Both the position numbers and the translations under genes were made by a program. Of a stretch of 64,000 bases of DNA, positions 52,105-64,000 are shown piece by piece (position 1 is the first letter of the stretch; every line of letters starts with the position of its first letter). The notes under the pieces were generated by a model. The model did not search any database, was not told the DNA's origin, and saw nothing but the letters and a program-made list of their open reading frames with translations. This DNA comes from Hetaerina americana (taxonomy: Eukaryota; Arthropoda; Insecta; Odonata; Calopterygidae). The DNA lies in contig JAKTNV010000001.1 of the NCBI GenBank assembly GCA_022747635.1, positions 29,181,990 to 29,245,989 of the forward strand. Reading direction: 5' to 3'.

Positions 52105-55100
52105 AATGCACGAGTTGTGAAGGAGTGTGTAACCCAAAACGATTCTGCCGAACGCGAGAAAAGAACAGAGGGAAAACATGAGTAGGATGAATGGGGGGAA
52201 GAGGAGAGGGAGGAGGGGAGGAGCATGCAGTCGGAGAAAGGAGATGGGGCGACTGGGGTGGTGAAGGAGAGAGTGAGTGAGCGAGTGCGGAGAACACGAC
52301 GGAGGAGGGGGAAGACGTCGCCGAAGGACGTGCGAGAGCCAATCACCTGCCTCTGCATTCCCGTTCGTTTACGACGGACGGCCGAGTATGCACGCCGAAC
52401 CACCTTCCCGCCTAGTTACGTGCGACGCGATTGGACGATGGGCCGCTCCTCGCGAGCGACAATGAATACCGACCGACCTTTTCAAGTTTGCGCGGCTCGC
52501 AATAGGTGGTGGTGGAGGTGGGAGGCACGAGAGCGGGCGTAGTGCATCGATCTTCTCCGATGCGGACGATCGCGAATCGCCCCCTCGCTGGGGATGGACG
52601 GACGCGCGGCCGTCTCTAACCACGTGCGGGGGGTTTGTTGCAGGACGTCTGTTTCTCGCTTAAAAGATTCCCAAATGGCATTTCCTCTGGTCGGCCCTTT
52701 TACGCGTAAACAATCATTCGATGTAATTGTTGATAGCGGATGCCACAGTTGGAATAACGAGCAACAGAGTTTAAAACAACGATTTTAGCGAGAACAATAA
52801 ATTTTCAAGTCACGCTTTTGCATTAACGGACGAATTGAACACCCAACGATCTTCCTTGATTGTATCCAAGTCCTTTTGTTACTTCTTGTTGCGTAAGATG
52901 TATTGTACCAGTGCGACAATAATTGCAAACTTACGGTAATCTCTCATGACCAGAGTGAACATAGTGATTACGAGTATTGTCAGTGCCTCGGGATTGTTAT
53001 GGAAATGTACTAGTGTCAACCTATTAATACGCTTTCCAGCACAACACAAATAATCATTAACAAACTAAATTCGGTACTACGATTTACATTAACCGTAGAA
53101 ATTTCGAGCCGCGTGCGAATTTTATCACTCTAGAGAAAATAATGAAGGAAAACAAGAGTGTCAAAAACTATACAATACTCCTGCGACCGAGAGATATTTT
53201 ATTAATATCGAAAATAGTAAAAGAAAAATCTGATTTCATAGAACGCCATTTACATTTCCTTTAATCTCTCAACAATAAGTAAGGAAAAGTTGATGAGGGT
53301 CATTGATCGAATCTGATTCTGCGATGGCCCAAATTTTTTTGCAGTAGAGCTTGACTTCACAAAAATGAAACAAGTTTACCCGCATGCCTCAAGTAGAACT
53401 GCACCATCCAGTGGCAAGTATACGTCTCACGGAGGAAGGTGTTTCCTTCCGACTGCGGGGAAAAAAATGCATCACGTTCTTGAAAGTATGAGCCGAGCGA
53501 AATAAGAAATGAAAGAGAAATCCCCACCTGGAAATCCACCATCGACTACCATTTTCGGCATAGCCTTAACCTCATCGCTTAATAATGGAGGCGGGAGAGA
53601 GGCAGCGATGACTTTACGGCCGACCTCAAGCGGGCTCGCCGCATTTCCCTACCCTCCTGTGACACACCGACCCACGCACCGACCCACCGACTCTCTCTCT
53701 CCTCGTCTTTACATTCCTAAGCTTAACGTTCGTAGGGTTCCCCACCCATAACTACCAACCTAGCTCCATGACAGTAGCATGTCACGTCTTTTGCACCTCG
53801 TGCAGAGCGATCTACGGGACTAACGTCCCTCCTTCTCCAACCCTCGCCACCTTCTTCCCACGTTAACATCGCACGTTCTTTAAGGAGTGGTATCACGGGC
53901 TCACGATATATTCCCTGACTCTGCCTTCACGATGTCAATAATTTCCTAGCATCATATCATGTATGTCTGATAGGATATCATACGATCGTCAGGTACCGAT
54001 TGAATTTTACGAAATTATGACGGAAAGTGAAAGAGCATTTCACCAATATCAATTGGTTCACCAGGATCTCATTGCACGAGTCACTTCAAAGGGACGATCC
54101 GCTTATCAATCTTATGGGGATGATGAGAAATATTAATTTGCTCAGTGTGACTGAGAAAAATTTAGGATTAATGGGATACTACGAGTGAAATTCTAAACTG
54201 GATCCGGTTTTAAGACTGAGCCATTTGGTTGAGGAATTCCGAGCAAGAAAGAAGACGCAGGATGGGAAAGGAGTGGAACGCGAATGAAAATGGATTGGAT
54301 GAAACGGTGACTGTCAAGTATGGAGGAAGTGTGCAATGCAAGCTTGGTGGTATTGAGAAAATGAATGAGGATCGATCAAACATACAATAAATATACGAGA
54401 GACGAGTTAATGATTTGAGGGAGGAGAGATAGACCGAGTAAATCATGGGCGAATGAAGTAAACGCGACTCCCAAGACGACGGGTGATGGAAGTCTCGGGA
54501 ACAGAAGAGCACACGTGAAACAATGCGTGATGTGACGGAGGCGAAAGAGGAGCGCGAGAACGGAGTAACGCGGAGGCAATTAGTAAGAGGGAGTGGGTAT
54601 CATTTCGCAACCTAAAATCAGGTTATTTTTGACAGTTCTTACACCGCAAGACAACGGCGCGAAGAGTATGCGTGTGATTCTTGTCTAAACAAGTTAGGAC
54701 TGGGACCATTCCGGACCAGCTTTAATTCCCCGCGTGATCTATCGTAACGACGCCGCTCACTCCTCGAAATTGGACATCACGATGTTTTTTCTAAATATAG
54801 CGTCTCGGGGTCTCAGGTCCCGAGTTTAGTCCCCCACCCTGACGCGTGCTTCCCTCCTCGCCCGTCCGCGTCGCTGGGTTCGTCGTGTCTCTCCCGGTGG
54901 TCTTCCTCGTTCTAAGGGGCCCTCCCTACCCGACCCCACTTCCCCCCTCCCTTCCCCCTCCGCGAGCTATGTGCCCTACATACGCGCCTCCCCCCGCCAC
55001 CCTAGGGTTGCGGTAGGGCGGGGTGGTGGGGTGAGGAGCACACGGGCTGCGAGCGACGCAGCGGCAGCAGCTGATTATAAAAAAACGCACGGCTGCTCGG

Positions 55101-56819
55101 GGAGAGGAGAGGGGGAGGGCGAAAGCAAAACGGGTGATACTGAGAGGACCTACGGGGCAAGGAAAAATTGAGTGTACACGCGATATGACGTAATGCAGTT
55201 CCCCGATGGATTGGGGAGGGGGGGGGGTGCTGAATATATCTCCATGGCCCGATACGTTGGGAAAAACGTTAAATACTTGTTCTACGAAAAATATTGAACC
55301 AATGTCATTTGAAGTCACGGCGTTATATTTCGGTGCGATTTCCATGGTATAAATAATCGAACTTGTCGTTATTTCATCATTTCCTTATTACTCTTCCACG
55401 CAGTATATAGAAAAAATTATAGTATTCACGTAGCATTCGGAGTACAAAGAAAACACCGCATCTCCAATCTCCCCCATAATGTTCCTTTATGCGTGTGTAC
55501 GTGATATGTGACACGGGAATTTTACAAAGTATAATATTAGCGAAAAGAATTTTTATACGTATTTTACCTCTAGTTCAAATTAGAACTGATTACATATCGC
55601 CGGAACTGACTCAATGGATGTTACACCCTCGCAGTGGGCTAATTTACTAGTAATCAGAGTCGTATTAATGAGTAACATTTCAAAAAATCTATTTTATAAC
55701 TATAGATGACATTTCTTTCTACAACTTATGTATCAAACATTTCCACAAAAAACTGATGTAAACGTAGAAGACCTGAGGTCTCGGTCGTCTCACCTGATAA
55801 CTACCACTTCTTAGGTAGCTAGATATATTTTGATACTCAAAGTCTACCAAATATCACTTTCATCGTAAAAATATAAATTCAATAGTATTTAGACAACATT
55901 TTGTTGCAAAATGTAATTCGCTATGACTAACGCTTCCGTTAGCGTTTCCTTTGAATTGTAGTATAAATTATTTAATTGAATGGTATATTTAATTCTCTGT
56001 CATAAAAATTCTCCACTCGATTGGTAATGGGTAAAATAACAATTAAAATTACGCTCGACATATTCATCTGGAAACAATTTTTTCAACTCGCAGTTTAAAA
56101 CAAGAAAATGAGAGCACAAATCGCTCTTTGATTTCCCGAAAAGGTTTATTAAAACAAATTAATTCATTGAAGTAAAAAGGTTGCAGTTAGGCGGCGGGAA
56201 ATGAGTGATAATATTACTAGCTTAGTTTCATTCTTCGGCATGAATTTATGGACCTACTTACTATGTAGAGAGCATTAGGGGAAAAATGTTACATATTTAT
56301 TATGCCTATATTTAGAAAATTTAGGGTTTTATAAACTTTTATCTATGTTTAACAAACATTTAACATTTTTTACGCTGACATTAAGATAAGATTTAATTTT
56401 CCTACTTCAAACAATTGCCGTTTAACAATATTATGGCCAATATTGGTACCTTGGTTTAATTTATTTGTGATTGAGGAAATTTTTGCGATTAAAAATAAAT
56501 TTATAAAAATGAATCATAAATGAAACTAATTGGCTATAAAATGCAAACTAGCGCAAGGGAAGCGAAGAGTGCAAGTTATATTTCCATTCAATGTTGTATT
56601 TAATGAAATAGGATTTCTTGGGTTTTATTGTTTTTCAAAAAATAATTCTAATTTTGCAATGTTCATTTGTGCGACAAAAATACGGACCGCCAAAAAACTA
56701 TCCCTCCGCTAAAATGATTATCTTTCTACAACTCTATTTGTCAGCGCATTCTTATTCCTAAATAACACCTGCGGCAGGCGTCGTTGCTCACCTTGCTCTC
56801 CACTGAATTCTATTTCATT
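52105..56819. other. AT-rich DNA with islands at 52130-52660 and 54640-55170
   Basis: The first island is G/A-rich then CG-rich (CGTGCGACGCGATTGG). The second is C-rich, then G-rich with G10. A pyrimidine-rich block is at 53640-53880. 55171-56819 is plain AT-rich. No gene is recognised. Confidence 0.45.
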
Positions 56820-59560
56820 ATTAATAGCTTTTAATTTAGCTCCTCTCCCCTACCAACCTTTTCTTCCCCTCTGGAAGAAACTTTCTCGAAACGATCTTGA
56901 AACGAATATGGGTCCCTTACCCCTCACTACCCCCACTCCAACCGACCCCTCCCCTCCGCCCCGAAAATGTCCTCGACGATATTCTACGTGAGCGGTGCCG
57001 TGAATATCAAATCGTCGGTCTTTTACGCTCGCGTTTTTATTTTATTTTCGTCCACTCTCTCCTTATCGCGTCGTTAATTCTCCTTCAGCTCGAAGGCGGA
57101 ACAGTGAAGGATTAAAAAAAAGGAATTTTACGATTTTTTTCTGTCTCTCTCGCACACACACTTTTGGTGGATAGCTGACGCGAGAGATGAGGATCGGTGG
57201 GAGAGAGGATTCGACGCCGCTGCACAAGCGACCAAGAGAGGGCCGACACTTTCGCGGCCGCCGCCGTTTCCGACGGCGGATATGTCGAGAGGTCGGCAGC
57301 GGGTCTTTTCAATGTCGACACCGCACGTCACGTATCTCGCAAGGTGGTCGAACGTGCACGGTCACCCGCGTCACATTTTCGGTCGTTCATATTCAGGGGA
57401 TTTCGGATTTCGTCGTCACTCATTGGGGTGGGGGGACTGAGGGAGAGGTTTGGGAGTCGATCTCATCGAGGATTATTCCAAACCTTTCCCCTCATCCCCC
57501 CCATCGACCGGTCACATTCACGAGGACGTCACGCTCCCCGGTGATGGAAGCGTCGCGAAGATGGATGCTTCGTGAATACATTTCTTGAGCCCATCACCGG
57601 GACCCTCCTGCTTCAGCCAACACGTAAACGCTCCGGGAGGGATGTGGTGCCCCACTTGTGTTGCCGTCCCCTCAACCTCCGCTTTGGCGCACCACGCGCG
57701 ACATAAATGGCTCGGTTCGGACAACATTGTTCGCGAGTGGACAGATATGAATCACACGAGTGGTCGACGAGACCGACACGAGAGGATATGAAGACAACCG
57801 TGTACGTTACATTACCTGACTCTGTTGCGCAAGTGCCCACAGATGCACTGCAATAACTGTTAGCATGAGTTTAATTTGAATAAACCAATCGAGATCGATA
57901 ATCATGGCTCTGGAATGAGAAGTGATTCTCAAAACTTACTCCTACCTTTTTACACGATGCAACAATGATTTGCAACATTTGTAAATACGCCACCCAACGC
58001 ATAAGAAATAATAACTGTAAAATCATAAAACTTACATTTCAAATAACTTATAGTCTCCTCGAAAATTATTATTTTGAAATGAACGCAAAATACAGAAACA
58101 TTTGACAAAAATTACGATCTTAATCTCTGTATCTTGGCACGTGACTTTCATACCGTTCATAGCGACCAGAGTTTAAGAGTTAAACGGGAATTCATTCAAA
58201 ATTAGGGTTTGGGTACTATCACTAGATGGATGGAAGTTTTTGGACGCGTATAAAAAAGTACTCGACGTCCCGTTTTAGCACATAAGGTGCCTCGTCCAAT
58301 TTACTTTTGCATTCGAGTTCTAGCCAATGGCTTCGCAAAACCCAGTCTAGTTTACTAAGCGATGAATATCCGCTTCACTTAAAAACCCAAACCAAGACTC
58401 TTAAACGAGAAGAACCCAACACTATCGGCTTAAATATCCCCCGAGAATCACTCGGACGAAGAGAAAAATGTGCGAACTTGATAAAGTCCACCGCATTTCC
58501 TTCCACGTCCACGTTCCGCTCCCGATGCCCGAGGCGAGCCCTCGACACACCACGGTATCTCAACACCCAACGACCCGGAAAATTGCAACAAACGAAAAAT
58601 CTATTCATCCACCAACTCGCACGGACGCCGTAGACTTTAGAGCCAATTTAAATATTTTTATAGGAACGGAGTGGGCTATCGAGGGGTGGCTGTATTGCTA
58701 TCACCCTCGGATCTACAGATACAGAAGAAACACCCCCTTACCCGTTAAGCCTGCCGTGCTACAGATTTCCGTGCTGCTCCGTTCAAGTTTACGAAGGCAG
58801 CAGACAAGGGGGCGTGGAGTGGGGAAGGGGGGTGGGCAGCGGGAAGGGTGGAGAGGGCCGCTCGGATGGCGAAAGGAATGGGGAGGAAGAAATTACTCAA
58901 CTGAATTTCCCGCCTCACCACACTCCTTCCCTCCCTCCTCTTCGGCAGCCTTCCCCCCTCCCCCCCCGCCAATTACACCCTCCTCCTTCCGCCCACCTCC
59001 TCCCCCCAGCCCCCGCCTAGTCCCGCCGCCCTTCGCAGACTATCACCCTTCCCTCCGCTCCGCGCGCTGCCCCTCCGTCCCGTCCCACCGTCGATCTCCC
59101 CTCCTCCTCGTATCTCTATGCCAACGACGGTCAGTAACCCCTGCGAAAGTGGGACACTGTGCTTCTGAGAAGGAAAGGGAGAGAGAGAGAGTGGGGAGCG
59201 GGGGGGGGGGTGGGACCGCGCTGGGAAGGGGGTGGGAGACGGTGGGGAGGGACGGAGGGAGAGAGAGAATCGGGGGAAGAAGCACGGAACGGAACGGTCG
59301 GAGAGTGAAAAATAAAGAAATAAAACTAAAAAAAGGAGGAGGTGGGGGAAAAAAGCGCAGGCGAAGGGGGAGTGAAGGGGTGGGGAGGGTGGGAGGGGAG
59401 GAGGATGGGGAAAACGCGAATGAAAAGGGTCGTTATCGCTGCAATAAGGACGTGTAACGCAAAAACAAACGAAGGGCTCCGGCGCTTGAATGGAGCGGGG
59501 GATCAACGCGCTTTAAAAAGTTACTGCAAATGGCTCCCGCTACTCTCGCTTCTGCGTTGT
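56820..59560. other. Cluster of CpG- and purine/pyrimidine-rich islands
   Basis: 56820-57790 is CG-rich (GCGGCCGCCGCCG). 58800-59110 switches from G-rich to C-rich, and 59160-59420 is G/A-rich with G11. The skew flip creates a 329-codon plus frame (58468-59457) of Pro/Arg/Gly composition that I reject as coding. This cluster is a plausible place for an upstream Hr4 promoter or first exon, but no donor was identified with confidence. Confidence 0.3.
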
Positions 59561-62500
59561 GATGAGCAATTCTGCGATGCACGAAATTGAATGTGCATGG
59601 CCAAATGAACCAACTACTAGACGAAGATGACACATGCTCCACTGTCACCAGAGGCTTTCATATCCATGCCTTGAGAGGGAATGATGAACATCCAGTTATG
59701 GGCATCGCAATCATCTCGCGTTTCCGTCGTGGGAGAAATCTCTCGCTCGGTCGTAAACCACACTCGCATGACATGTAGTTTTCTCAAATGTGACGCGGAA
59801 GTTTAGAAATGAAGAATACGGTTACCGATACAATTTTCAACGAGCGTTCATGAATATTTAAAGACAATGAATGGCCACGATGATATCCACGTCACAAGGA
59901 GATTGTGTTTGTCTAATCTTATGACATAAAATCAAACAATGCATACGAAAATGATATCGAAAATCGATCGACCGAATTATGGTGTACCAAGAGATCAGCT
60001 GCTACGTGCGTTCACTCACTCTCCCTTCAATTGTTGACTGAAATGAAAACTGAATTATCATTCTAAGTTTACGAATTGTCGGAATTAATTCCACAGCAAA
60101 GAATATGGTTGATCTGAAGATAAATTTGGGGTGATTCCTGACTTTACCGAAAAATGAGAACCAAACCAGATGAAATGTGGCTGCATTGAAAGTCACGCGT
60201 ATTCACGGTGCTTCCGACGAATTGCTTGGTACACTTGATTGTTTTTTCAGCCATCCCGGCCAGACCTTAACTCTCGCGCGATTACGTAATCACGCAATAC
60301 ATATTCACTCCACTTTGCCGTGCGTCACGGCGCGGTGCCTGCCAAGCGAGCAGGCAGACTTCCATCCTCAACGAAGATTATATGGCAACCTATATTCGTG
60401 GTGAGCCCGCGATTTTACTGGGAGCAAAGCGCGAGAGTTATAACACTTGCTCGCCACTTCACTTTCGGACTTCGATGATACTGTCGGCAGGCTATATCGT
60501 GAACCTGAATTTAATTCAATAAATGTTTATTTTTTTATATCGGGCCTTCTACTTAAGGGTCGCCCTTCGTCGACTATAAGGGCACTGCATGGGAATCGTG
60601 GAAATGGTGATGCGAATTTCTTTTGTCAAACGAAGAGCTCAATTTGTTACATCACATTGAGCACTATCATTTGGCAGTTAGTTCCTCTGAATTTAAAACA
60701 TAACATTTAAACAACTGATGCATAATTGTTCACTCTGCATCTTAATTTCATGTAAAATAGAAAACAAAATGCAGTAGTTTAATTTGAGAACTTCATGGGT
60801 AGCCATTTTCTCAATTTATGTGGTCTAAATCTGAAAATGTAACATTTGCTATGACAGTTGCGTGTTTCATGTTTAATTATGGTTTACTATATTACGTCTC
60901 TAATTGAGGTCAATTAGTGGACGGTACATTTTCATCAAGAATTTTATGGTCACTATCAGGAAACATTTTTTTCACCAATAAATTATGAATTGCACGGTTT
61001 CAACCCCGCATCACGCTCCAATCAAGGTGGAGTAGGAATGCATGAACCACCAAGGTTGGAATCTTATGCTGGTGTATTCGTAGAGTTCTCCAACCTTTTG
61101 CTTCCATCCTTCAAAACTATTCTCAGCCCAGTACTTTCTACAGCGATCCAGTCTAATGATTGAGACCCTGATACTTAACCGCGGACGGGCGTGGCCTCCG
61201 CTCGAAGTGTTTTCAATCTCCCTCTTTTCACCCCTCTCACATGACCGAAGGGCGTCGTAATAATACGCGAGCGATCGCCCCCAGAAGGGTCGCGGAGGAG
61301 TGGACGGGTTTTTGCACTTCAGAATCAAGGTGGACCTCCTTCAAAAGGATCTTATTTCAGGTTGGGTGGACAGGTAAAAAAAAATATGTCGGATGGACAA
61401 TTTAATAGTCGGATAAGTGAGCGAGCGAGCTATGTCGGGGGAGGAGTTGAACGGGAGGAAAATGTAAGAGAAGCTAGGTATAACCGCTCGCGCGGTGGAT
61501 TCCTCCGTTCGCTGGGAGATCTGCTTCACGCACGACCCTGTTTATCACCGCGCTGGGTACTTGTGGGCGGAGATGGAAGAGGGTGAAAAATAATGTCTCG
61601 GTATGCTCGCACGAATTCTTACCACATTCTCGACTCTTGGGCACTCGTCGGCCTGGAGGGAGAGGGGATCTGTGGACGGGGAGGAGAATGCGGTGGACGA
61701 GGAGGAGGCGACAACTGTTTGGAGGCCGACTGGGTCGGGCGAGCGGGCCTTGGGGTGCTCCCTCACCCCCTCTTCCACCCCCTTCCCCACGGCCACACTC
61801 ACTCCGCACTGCGGAAAGCACCCGCTCGCTCGAACAAAACACTCCCTGCAATTTCTTTTTCCCTCACCTCTGAAAAAGTCCGCGACTCAATTGTGGCCCC
61901 CTCCCCTCCACCATCGGGGTCAGCGGTCGGAAAAGTACTCCGCCTGCAATTAGCAGGTGTTCCGGCAGAGTCTCCTGGAGTTTCCGGTGTCGGGATCCTC
62001 GTGACCTCGCGCGCATTCATTAAATGGAGCTATCTACTCTCCTACCTTGGGAGGATTCGAAAGAACTGATGTTTTTCACTGGCAAAATATTATCCAAAGA
62101 GTAATCATATCAAAGAATTTGATGCCATACCTCGTGCTCTTTTATGATAACGCCTTTTCAACTTTGGAAATGAAAACTAATGTGAATCAAAACATCTCCC
62201 GAAATCCGAAAGTACCGTTTTTAAATTTTGCCCTCCGAAATAAAATATACAGAACAAGATATCTATTAATGCATTATATACATCAGTAATCGATGCATTG
62301 GCGATCAAAAGTACTGGCATGTTGCCTATTGGAATACATTATTAAACGAAGGTCTGCCCAGGTTATATTTTTTAAACGACTTTCAACATAATATACATTG
62401 CGGCTCAGCCAACAATTACATATTTTCTTCGTAGATACACCAGTCTGAGTCACTATTCAGTTGTTTACAGCGTTAGAAAAATAAGTAATTGTATAGGTGG

Positions 62501-64000
62501 TCGGTTTTGCAATTTTCATGGAGAGGTAAATATAAACAATGAGTCGCTTCGTCATTATCTAGGAACGTTTAAGTTGTGTTAAGTATATATTTTCATGGTA
62601 CGAACCGAAAGTTTAATGAATTAAGGTATCACGAAAATCTAATCGAAAAGTCGACAATGCTTTTATCGCCTAAGACCCATTTTCTTACGACAAACTCTTT
62701 GGTATTTGGCCTTCAATTTTAGCGAGTTCGATTACTAGGTAACCTTTTACGGATTATTTTTTGTTCCATGCTCAACTACAATCTTCGCAATCACCAAGAT
62801 GGATGATGACGTGATATTTTTCTCGAAGCTGCATCTCAATTTGACTTTACAACCAACGAAAGCAGTCTCACGAGAAGAAATAATTAACACAAAAAAAGGG
62901 CTAGTACGTTCACACGTTGCAAAAGGGAAATTTCATGACCGGCATGAAACAAAACTCTAGTATAAACTAGTAAAGTTTGTTCGAAAAAGTTAAATTTCAT
63001 TTTTGTATTCTCTGAGTTCTACAGAAAGCACGATTCTATTGAACCCAATCTCGAATTGACAATGGGTTCCACGGCTTGATCATATGATTATGAGGTTAGC
63101 TGAAGGAGAAAAATAAACCGATCGACCCGAAGGTTGGTTTTTTAGGAGAGGGTAAAGCCAAACTCATACTACGAGTAAACTGAACGGTATGCGCAATGCA
63201 TCAGGGTAGGGGGCGTTTCATAACCCTGTGCCACACGTTTGTTTACCAGGGAGATCTGGTACCCGGAAAAATATACACAACTTGGGTAAAACTGAAAGTG
63301 TCCTTCCGCACTCGAATTGCAATACGAGTATGAATCCTTGAATGAATTCTCCCATTCCATCTACCTACCACGAAACTCCAGCTGGAGAGTAATACGAAAA
63401 AAAATTTCGGTAGGAAGTTGGACAAAAAGGGTGAGAGATAAAAACTATAAGCAACTCACATTTTCAGATGAAGCAAAGATTTTATCCGAGAATTGAAGTG
63501 ACGAAATATTGGCGATCTTTTCCCTCCAATTCCGCGAATTTCTGGTCCGCGGAATTCCGCAACGAGAGCAACAAGAAACATGCTCGAGAAATCCCAGGAT
63601 GAAGCAGTTTGGTCAGCAAAGCGACGAAAACTTATCAGCGTATATTGCCACCTCGTACTGACAAAAATTTAAACTCCCAATGAAATCCGTCCCTCCGCAC
63701 GCAGGAGGTCTATCTCAAGAAGAAAGACGAATGTCAGTGTTGCGTTAAATTTCTTCCCTCATTGACCGATTAGTTACCCGATCGTTTGAAATTACAAACC
63801 TCTTCCTTCCAAAGACGAAGTTCGGGAAAATAAGAGCGGAACTCTGGGAAAACGCCGAAATAAAAAGAGCTTCCGGAACCGCCGGCGATATGAAAGTGTT
63901 CACTGGAGAAACATCTTGGGGATCATTAGGGATTCGTCTACGGTTTCCGCCGACAGTGGGACCGGTTCGCAGGAAGACAGACAGCACTGCCCGTTGTCGA
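59561..64000. other. AT-rich DNA with an island at 61170-62020
   Basis: The island carries GGAGAGGGGATC and CG-rich segments, with frames of 96-158 codons on overlapping strands. 59561-61169 and 62021-64000 show nothing recognisable. Confidence 0.45.

Noticed and set aside
58468..59457. 329-codon plus-strand open frame, the longest in the window
   Set aside because: It crosses a C-rich to G-rich skew flip and is Pro/Arg/Gly low complexity. A 177-codon frame on the other strand overlaps it, and no domain or splice context is seen.

Overview
This window is gene-poor DNA from an animal nuclear genome, most likely an insect or other arthropod with a large genome. It has an AT-rich background, spliceosomal introns, long (TA)n and (CA)n microsatellites, a mariner transposon, tRNA-derived SINEs and no bacterial-style operons. 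Nearly all long open frames are low-complexity artefacts: purine-rich GC islands read as Arg/Glu/Gly or Pro/Ser/Leu, or TA repeats read as Tyr-Ile.

The one convincing protein-coding piece is a short exon on the minus strand at 49494-49598. It has an excellent acceptor with branch-point sequence, a consensus donor, and a 33-residue peptide that starts MTL and contains MSLFQDLKLKRRKVDSRC. I recognise this from memory as the conserved N-terminus of the insect orphan nuclear receptor HR4 (Hr4), which acts in the ecdysone cascade. No zinc-finger or ligand-binding exon of HR4 is visible. I therefore read 1-49493 as downstream intron (at least 49 kb) and 49599-64000 as upstream intron or 5' flank.

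The rest is mobile and repetitive DNA. (i) An internally deleted, non-autonomous mariner at 28976-29728 has perfect 33-bp terminal inverted repeats and sits inside a (TA)n tract. (ii) Three copies of one tRNA-derived SINE with a TAC-type tail lie at 43811-44085, 50511-50790 and 51774-52085; two have intact target-site duplications of 12 and 19 bp. (iii) A 192-bp near-perfect, spacerless palindrome at 23944-24135 carries, in each arm, a CTGATGA/hairpin/GAAA arrangement like a hammerhead-ribozyme core. A looser relative lies at 20778-20815. (iv) A decayed trypsin-like serine-protease fragment with GDSGGG is at 15411-15705 on the minus strand.

Superimposed on this are about 25 GC- and CpG-rich islands of 200-1000 bp, spaced every 2-4 kb. 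Most are purine/G-rich on the plus strand, which is the template strand of the presumed Hr4 gene. Some could be regulatory modules or non-coding first exons, but the sequence alone does not prove it.
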